Of a DNA stretch of 64,000 bases, positions 57,491-64,000 are shown piece after piece. Where the stretch lies: the NCBI GenBank assembly GCA_030180135.1, contig CM058236.1, positions 61,221,728 through 61,285,727 on the forward strand, read 5' to 3'. A model generated the notes under the pieces. That model was not told where the DNA came from and did not search any database. It worked only from the letters and a program-made list of their open reading frames with translations. The stretch comes from Orychophragmus violaceus. Its lineage: Eukaryota; Streptophyta; Magnoliopsida; Brassicales; Brassicaceae. Positions within the stretch are counted from its first letter, which is position 1; each line of letters starts with the position of its first letter. The translations under genes and the position numbers were made by a program.

Positions 57491-58237
57491 TTTTACAACC
57501 AATCCGAGAACAAAGTGTTTGTTGCTCGGAACTGCGTTTTTCTTGAGAGAGAATTTCTTTCCAAGAGAAACAGTGGGAGTAAAGTACAACTCGAAGAAGT
57601 TCGAGAACCGTAGGAAAATGCTCAACCCGTAGAGGAAGAGCAACAGTTGGATCTACAAAGAGTTGTAGAGACGGCGCCTGTGGAGCCTGAAATTCGCCGA
57701 TCCGAAAGGATCCGTCACGAACCCGAGAGATATGGATTTCTCGTAACCAATTGTCATGATTTGTTGATCATTGACAGTGACGAGCCATCGAATTTTGAAG
57801 AAGCGATGATGTGCCCTGACTCCGAAAAGTGGCTGAAAGCCGCTGAATCCGAAATGGGATCCATGTCACAGAACCAAGTATGGACTTTGGTTGATTTACC
57901 CGATGGTGCAAGACCCATTGAGTGTAAATGGATTTTCAAGAAGAAAATTGATGTGGATGGAAATATTCAGATATATAAAGCAAGGCTAGTGGCAAAAGGT
58001 TTCAAACAAATTCATGGTATTGACTATGAAGAAACCTATTCACCTGTCGCCATGCTTAAATCCATTCGGATTCTCCTAGCAACAGCATCTCATTATGACT
58101 ATGAGATCTGGCAGATGGACGTGAAAACAGCTTTCCTTAATGGAATTCTGGAAGAGGATGTGTACATGACACAACCCGAAGGTTTCATAATGCAGCTAGG
58201 AAAGTATGCAAGCTTCATCGATCCATTTATGGATTGA
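57491..58237 (+). pseudogene. Copia B2 RT, N-terminal half
   Basis: After the stop, another TAG at 57611-57613 (CAG in B1), then an open frame with RRSERIRHEPERYGFLVTN and the RT start (KWIFKKKIDVDGNIQIYKAR, MDVKTAFLNG). Relative to B1 eight bases are missing near 58189, shifting the frame before the stop at 58237. Confidence 0.85.
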
Positions 58238-59349
58238 AGCAAGCATCTCGGAGTTGGAATCTTCGTTTTGATGAAGCAGTCAAAAAGTTTGATTTCATCA
58301 GAAGCGAAGAAGAACCATGTGTTTACAAGAAGACTAGTGGGAGCGCAGTTGCATTTCTCGTGTTGTATGTAGATGACATACTTCTTCTCGGAAATGACAT
58401 TCCGTTGTTACAGTCTGTTAAGACTTGGCTCGGAAGTTGTTTTTCAATGAAAGACATGGGAGAAGCCGCGTATATTCTTGGAATAAGAATCTATAGAGAT
58501 AGATTAAACAAGTTGATTGGACTGTGTCAAGACATTTATATCGATAAAGTCTTACACAGGTTCAGAATGCAAGATTCCAAGAAGGGCTTCATACCAATGT
58601 CTTATGGCATAAGTCTCAGCAAGAAGCAGTGTCCTGAGACACCTGCTAAGCGAGATCGCATGAGTCAGATTCCCTATGCCTCGGCGTTGGGATCCATCAT
58701 GTATGCCATGCTCTGTACTCGTCCAGATGTTTCTTGTGCTTTAAGCATGACGAGTAGATACCAATCGGATCCAGGTGAAAGTCACTGGACAACAGTCAAG
58801 AATATTCTGAAGTATTTGAGAAATACTAAGGATAAATTCATGGTGTATGGAGGAAGTAATGAGCTGGTAGTAAGTGGTTACACAGACGCAAGTTTTCAGA
58901 CAGACAAAGATGATTTCCGATCACAATCTGGTTACATCTTCTGCCTGAATGGCGGTGCAGTCAGCTGGAAGAGTTCCAAGCAGGACACTGTAGCAGATTC
59001 CACAACTGAAGCTGAGTACCTCGCTGCTTCTGAAGCGGCAAAGGAGGCTGTTTGGATCAAGAAGTTCATCACTGAACTTGGTGTGATTCCTAGCATTTCT
59101 GAGCCAGTGGCTCTGTATTGTGACAACAATGGAGCCATTGCGCAAGCAAAGGAACCTAGATCACACCAGAAATCCAAACACATAGAAAGGCGATATCACC
59201 TTATCCGTGATATTGTGAATAGAGGAGATGTGAAGATCAGCAGAGTCCCGACTGATGAGAACGTAGCTGATCCGCTGACCAAGCCCCTCCCAAGGCCTAA
59301 GCATGAGTTTCACACTGCTGCTGTAGGCATTAGATTTCTTAAGATATGA
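58234..59349 (+). CDS. Copia B2 RT catalytic region and RNase H
   Basis: 371 open codons, about 97% identical to 45199-46314 by eye. YVDDILLLGN and the RNase H motifs are intact. It is the continuation of the RT domain and not an independent gene. Confidence 0.85.
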   Translation: MKQASRSWNLRFDEAVKKFDFIRSEEEPCVYKKTSGSAVAFLVLYVDDILLLGNDIPLLQSVKTWLGSCFSMKDMGEAAYILGIRIYRDRLNKLIGLCQDIYIDKVLHRFRMQDSKKGFIPMSYGISLSKKQCPETPAKRDRMSQIPYASALGSIMYAMLCTRPDVSCALSMTSRYQSDPGESHWTTVKNILKYLRNTKDKFMVYGGSNELVVSGYTDASFQTDKDDFRSQSGYIFCLNGGAVSWKSSKQDTVADSTTEAEYLAASEAAKEAVWIKKFITELGVIPSISEPVALYCDNNGAIAQAKEPRSHQKSKHIERRYHLIRDIVNRGDVKISRVPTDENVADPLTKPLPRPKHEFHTAAVGIRFLKI

Positions 59350-60177
59350 TCTTGTTTTCAGTGGGAGTTATATTTGGTTTTTAGTTATGACTTGATGTTT
59401 GAAAAACATAATTTAGTTATGTTATATTAATGAAATTGTTTCAGCATTATTTAATTGTGAATAATTAAATATATATTGTCCCAAAGTAATTTATGACATT
59501 TTATAGGTCATCAAGTATGTGACTTGATCATGAAACCCTATAAGAAACAAATGACATAAATTATAAATGGTCCCTAGTCGAGGTTGTTAAAATGGGACAC
59601 TAACAACCACGTGAGACTAGTATGTGAGGTGACTGATGACTATGTTTCATGAAGTCATTTAATAAGTGTATTAAAGTCAATCACATAGATATGTGTTAGA
59701 GAACACATGATCGGACTTGACCCGTTAATGAGAACTCTACAAGATGTTATATGAGTGTCATAAGAGTTTCTCATTACGACTAAAGAGAGTAGTCCTTAGA
59801 CCTGAGTTCATCATGTCCTCTCTTATATGGATTGGTTCGTCTTGACTTTGTCAAACGTCAGCCATAATTGGTGATCATAAAGACACTGATTAGGCGGATC
59901 ATGAGATATAAAAGAGACATGGATGGAACAAGATGGGATTTGTACCTCCTATATAACAGGAGTTAAATATCTCTGGGCCTATCGAAGATTTGATACTGGA
60001 AATGCGTGGCCGCGCTCAAACGAGGTGATTGTCAGTCGTTTGTCTCATCAGTACAAATCGGGATTCGATAAACGTAATCTAGTTGAATAAGGATGACACA
60101 GTGCTTGCCTTATGCTAGATTGAGATATAGCTACAAAAGGATTAAAGGAATAGATGATTCCAGTACAAGTGGGAGAT
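59350..60177 (+). other. Copia B2 3' untranslated region and polypurine tract
   Basis: Non-coding, closely similar to 46315-47137. Ends CAAGTGGGAGA. Confidence 0.75.
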
Positions 60178-60861
60178 TGTTGGGAATGTCCTGAAATCTA
60201 TTGTACTTGCTCTAAGTGAAAGTCGTAGAGTCGAGATGAGACAATCACATAACACTAGGTAGTCATAACGCTTTGCTAGAAGCCACTTATGATCAATGAG
60301 TTGAGAACTCATTGCTAGTGTTATATGATCCTACAGGGTCACACACCTAAGCAAACTGGACGTTAAAGACGAGGTTGATCATTAATGTAATGATCCAAGC
60401 GAATGCATATGTGATATGCATTCGATATCAATGTTCTGGGAAAGCATCGATCGTTGCAGAGAGTGCATCGATCGATGCACTCGCGGATTAATCAGATTAA
60501 TTCGGTTTAATCGTTGGTTAATTCCGTTGTGGTTTAAGCCGACATATATAAGATATATGGTCGACCTAAACTCGTCCCTAACCTAATTCACAGCCACCAG
60601 AACACAGATAGAAACCTCTATGGAGATTTGATCTCTGTAAGGCACTAGCATCCCTGCGGTCCAGTTTGTGTGCGTGTGGATACCAGTAGAGGCGCAGTAT
60701 TTGAGGCGCTTCGTGATCTCGATTATCTGCTAATACTTCCGCTGCAAATCAACAGGTAAATCTGAGATCCCATAGATTCAATTATATGAACCTTAGATCC
60801 TAGGCTCGGAATTCAGACCAGGATTGCTTAATTGGATTAGGATCCGCTAGAAATTCCTTCA
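60178..60861 (+). repeat. 3' LTR of Copia B2
   Basis: 684 bp. Its first ~500 bp resemble the B1 LTRs more than the B2 5' LTR, while the last ~150 bp (from CTGCTAATACTTCC) match the B2 5' LTR. Confidence 0.93.
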
Positions 60862-63523
60862 CATGCTTCATAACATTGATGCCTCACATCTACATCTTCC
60901 ATTTGTGTCGTGTAGATACTGCAAGTGCTCACTTGTCCATAATTGAACAATGAAACATAATCAACTTGTTATTCATAACTATAAACTTAATCAGAAGTAC
61001 TAAAGTTTAGAACACTTACTCCACATAAGGTTCGACAACATCCATATTTGGATCACATCAAGGTGGGCTATTTTCTGCTCCACATCAGTTAGAGTTACTG
61101 GAGTGCTTGCGGATATTGGACGACCCTCAAGGATAGAACTGTTCTCGTACTCAGTGTTTCCATCCTGTTTTTCCTCTACATTAGTTGTCTTCTTCAAAAA
61201 CTCATTACAAAACTGAATGCACTCTTCAGCTAGATAAGACTCTGCAATACACTCCTCTGGTCTTGCAGGGTTTCTCACAAAGTCTTTCAACACTTTCATA
61301 TACCTGAAAAGTGTGTGTAATGATAGACTAGCAACATTACAGCCAGCTTAAAAACGTCAAAACATATTAATCAGTTTAGAAATGTACCTCTCAAAAGGGT
61401 ACATCCATCTAAAATGGACTGGTCCACCTAGCCGAGCTTCCCTTCCAAGATGAACTGTTAAGTGCACCATGGTATCAAAAAGACTTGGTAGAAAAAATCT
61501 CTCAAACATACAGAGTGTTTCAACGATCTCAGATTCCATTACCAGTAGCTGCTCCCTATCAATTACCCGCTGACACAAGTGATTGAAGAAAGCGCATAGG
61601 CGTACAATAACAATCCTTGGACCTTTATGTATCAAACCTCTAAGTGCTATCGGGAGAAGTTGTTGCACTAACATGTGATAATCATGTGATTTCAGCCCTG
61701 TGATCTTGCATTCATCTAATGATACGCCTCTTGCTATGTTAGAACAATATCCATCTGGGCCTTTAAAGTCAAAAAGTCTCTTACAAAATATTCTCTTCTC
61801 TGTCTTTGACAAAGTCCAAGGAGCAGCAGGAAGATATGTTCTTTTTCCTCGTGTAGTTGGGTGTAAATCCTTCCTTATACCAAGCTGCTCTAGATCTTTG
61901 CGAGCTGGGAGGCCATCCTTTGATTTTCCAAAATGCAACAACGTGGCTATAATACTTGCAGCCACGTTCTTCTCAACATGCATCACATCTAAGTTATGTC
62001 TTATCGATAGTTCCTATACAGCACACATACAATTAAATGAACCAAAGTTAAACTAAGATAAGTAGATGATAGCCGAAAAATTTGAGAGCAACATGACAGT
62101 ATAACACACCTCCCAATAAGGTAGCTTGAAGAAGATGAACCTTTTCTTCCATCTTGTTAACTCCTCCTCATATATTTCGACATCTTCATCTTCCTCTTCT
62201 TCTGATTCACTTGAGGAATCATCACTTTCAGAATCTAATCCGGTACAAACAGCCCTTTTTTTCTTACTAGCAGATCGTTTCAAATTTGCAAAGTCTTTTT
62301 TGTATTCTTCCCATCCTTCTGTGTTCTGCTTTTCCATTAAATCATGACTTCTTTCCCCTATAACTATGTGTTGGTGGCAGACCCTTTCTAGGCCCCATGT
62401 AGACATGTTTTCTGTTGGTTGTACTTCAACCACATAACATCTGTATTTTTCCCACATAGAGGGCAACCCATTTTCCCCTTTACTTTGCAGCCTGCAAGGT
62501 TCCCGTACGCAGGGAAATCACTTATTGTCCAAAGCAGCATAACCTTAAGCGTAAATGTAGTTTTACTACAAGCATCATATGTTAGCTCCACATTGTTTCA
62601 CAAATGGTTGAGATCCTCTATGAGGGGTGCTAAGTAAACATCTATGCTATTACCAGGATGTTGTGGACCAGGAATCAACAACGTAAGCATGATGTTCTCC
62701 TTCTTCATGCATAAGTCAGGTGGCAAATTATAGTTTACCAGCAAAACAGGCCAACAACTATACCTTGTATTCTTCATATTGAATGGATTAAAACCGTCTG
62801 TGGAAAGCCCAAGCCTCATATTCCTTTCCTCAGCTGCAAAAGAAGGATATTTATCATTCATCTGATCCCATGTGACTGAATCCACAGGGTGACAGAGTTT
62901 TCCATCAATGCTCTTGTTACTAAAATGCCATCTCAGATTCTTAGCCATTTCCTCAGACCTAAACATTCTCTTCAGTCATGGGATTATTGGAAAATACCGT
63001 AAAACTTTATGTGGGACACCTTTCTTTACTTCACCAGTGTGCATGTTAGTCTTCCATCGTGAAGCCTTGCATTTTGGATATTCATCAAGCTTCCTGTACT
63101 TCTTTCTAAATAGGCAGCAGTCATTGACACAAGCATGGATCTTCTGGTAGCCCATATCAAAGGATTTCAAAAACTTTTTCACATCATACAATGATGTGTG
63201 TAGTACATTGTCCTCTGGTAACATGTCAGGAAATGTCTCTAATAGATCAATGAAGCTCTTGTCAGACCAGCCATTCTGTGTTTTAAGTTTGGACAATGAG
63301 ACAATAGCCGACAGCTTGCTATGGTTAACGCAGCTTGGATATAAAGGTGTTTCAGAATCTTCAAGCTTTGCAAGGAACTCATCTTCTTTCAAGTCTTCGC
63401 CTTCTGCAATCTCTCCTAACATATCCTTGCCAGCGAAATCTTCATCTCTAAATTATGCAGCTTGATATAACCCAACAATCTCCTGATTCCACTGACTTAA
63501 GTTGCCTTCACCTCCATCAATAT
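60862..63523 (-). pseudogene. TNPD/TNP2-like CACTA transposase, N-terminal and central part
   Basis: From about 63523 on the minus strand (MHIDGGEGNLSQWNQ) the frame can be followed through stops at about 63451, 62976 and 62600. It has a DEYPKC zinc-like segment, the transposase core (WHFSNKSIDGKLCHPVDSV, LSTDGFNPFN, WPVLLVNYNLPP, LLIPGPQHPGNSID, DFPAYGNLAGCKVKGKMGCP), and after a frameshift and a stretch with introns the DUF4218 domain (61986-61357: MMHVEKNVAASI ... HLGREARLGGPVHFRWMYPFER). A last piece at 61299-61000 is cut by Copia B2. The protein would cut the transposon ends; this copy is clearly dead. Confidence 0.85.
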
Positions 63524-64000
63524 GCATACAATCAAAACAGAAACATTGTCACTTACAAACTCAATAAAATTACCTCAATAAATCAATCTCAGAGGAGATT
63601 GATACACTATGTTTAATACATAGCAACATGTTTAAAATCAATAATTGATAAAGCACGAAACCAAGCAAAATAAAACATGCAAAGATCATCATTTTTTTGT
63701 ATTAAGATCAAGAGACTAGATGTTAATTGGTGATTTTATTAAGGTCCGAGTGACATTTTATTCAAATTTCAAGTAGATCGTCAAAAACTAGTTAAAGGAA
63801 ACATGATAAGAACCAAAGACAATCACTTGTAAGCATTCGACATGTTTTTTTAGATCGGCACAAACAAGTCAAAGGAACTAACCTGTGGTGTGATATGAGC
63901 AAAAGAAAAGCTTCAGATTCCAGTTGTTAAGCATTGAAAACACTTGCAAAACAAAATTCAGAAAATCACTTGCAAGCCATAATCCAATTATTTGAACTAC
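63524..64000. other. CACTA internal leader region, right edge
   Basis: AT-rich, no convincing frame. No TTTCTTGTAGTG terminus is seen, so the element continues past the window. Confidence 0.6.

Larger units (their letters stand above)
53542..60861 (+). mobile_element. Copia element B2, inserted in the CACTA transposase gene
   Basis: Same family as B1. LTRs 53542-54223 (682 bp) and 60178-60861 (684 bp), flanked by CATGC (53537-53541 and 60862-60866). Primer site TGGTATCAGAGC at 54225-54236; polypurine tract CAAGTGGGAGA before 60178. The length is 7.3 kb with full gag-pol order, but it has three breaks: stops at 57488 and 57611 and an 8-bp deletion near 58189. I count roughly 26 LTR differences (about 4%), the oldest LTR insertion here. 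Confidence 0.94.
48839..64000 (-). mobile_element. CACTA (En/Spm) DNA transposon, left end to beyond the window; split by Copia B2
   Basis: The left terminus reads ACTACAAGAAAT (with G where the first C of CACTA is expected). Within 400 bp there are many copies of GCTATAATAGC-type sub-terminal repeats. Inside, on the minus strand, are the two gene types typical of the class: a TNPD/TNP2-like transposase (Transposase_21, DUF4218, DUF4216) and a TNPA-like protein (Transposase_24 with DUF8039 repeats). The other end is not in the window. All parts show stops or frameshifts, so this copy is dead. Without B2 it is at least 7.8 kb. Confidence 0.85.

Overview
The window is nuclear DNA from a plant of the mustard family (Brassicaceae), close to Arabidopsis. 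Two intact host genes, both on the minus strand, sit at the left: an ARM-repeat protein gene (7408-9029) and, upstream of it, the ten-exon gene for the mitochondrial ClpB disaggregase, CLPB4 type (11330-15535). From memory this pair and order match At2g25130-At2g25140 on Arabidopsis chromosome 2. Genes are split by GT-AG introns, intergenic DNA is AT-rich, and everything right of about 16.5 kb is transposable elements, as at the edge of a heterochromatic block.

Left part (1-17.6 kb): a decayed DUF223/OB-fold fragment (minus), a ~90-bp tandem array split by a 3' LINE fragment with a 14-bp target duplication, a small orphan exon, a possible Helitron end, the ARM gene, a ~1-kb poly(A) retroposed sequence between the two host genes, CLPB4, and a second poly(A) retroposed sequence (15756-16454) about 220 bp upstream of the CLPB4 start codon.

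Right part (17.6-64 kb) is a nested stack. A broken DUF1985-type transposon gene starts at 17684. Its intron holds a minus-strand Copia element, A1 (18461-32592), which was itself split by a plus-strand relative, A2 (23973-31069). A later exon of the same gene is split by Copia B1 (33905-47821), which is split by a pol-less Athila/Tat-like Gypsy element (37254-43938). Then come a small GRF zinc-finger gene, a (GA)n tract, and a CACTA (En/Spm) element whose left end is near 48839 and which runs off the right edge. It carries TNPA-like and TNPD-like pseudogenes and is split by Copia B2 (53542-60861). All five LTR insertions have matching 5-bp target duplications. LTR divergence counted by eye (B2 ~4%, A1 ~1.6%, A2 ~0.8%, B1 ~0.6%, Gypsy ~0.1%) agrees with the nesting order.

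The most striking unexplained signal is a family of about 80 short palindromes built on CGATCG (for example TGTCGATCGACA, GCATCGATCGATGC). They occur almost always in pairs, mostly 21 bp apart (range 20-23), in the LTRs and untranslated regions, and once inside gag, of both the Copia and the Gypsy elements. They are nearly absent from the rest of the window. The A2 element inserted exactly inside one. Both A copies share the same frameshift between gag and protease, and the Gypsy copy has only gag and protease-like parts, so they look like non-autonomous lineages moved in trans.
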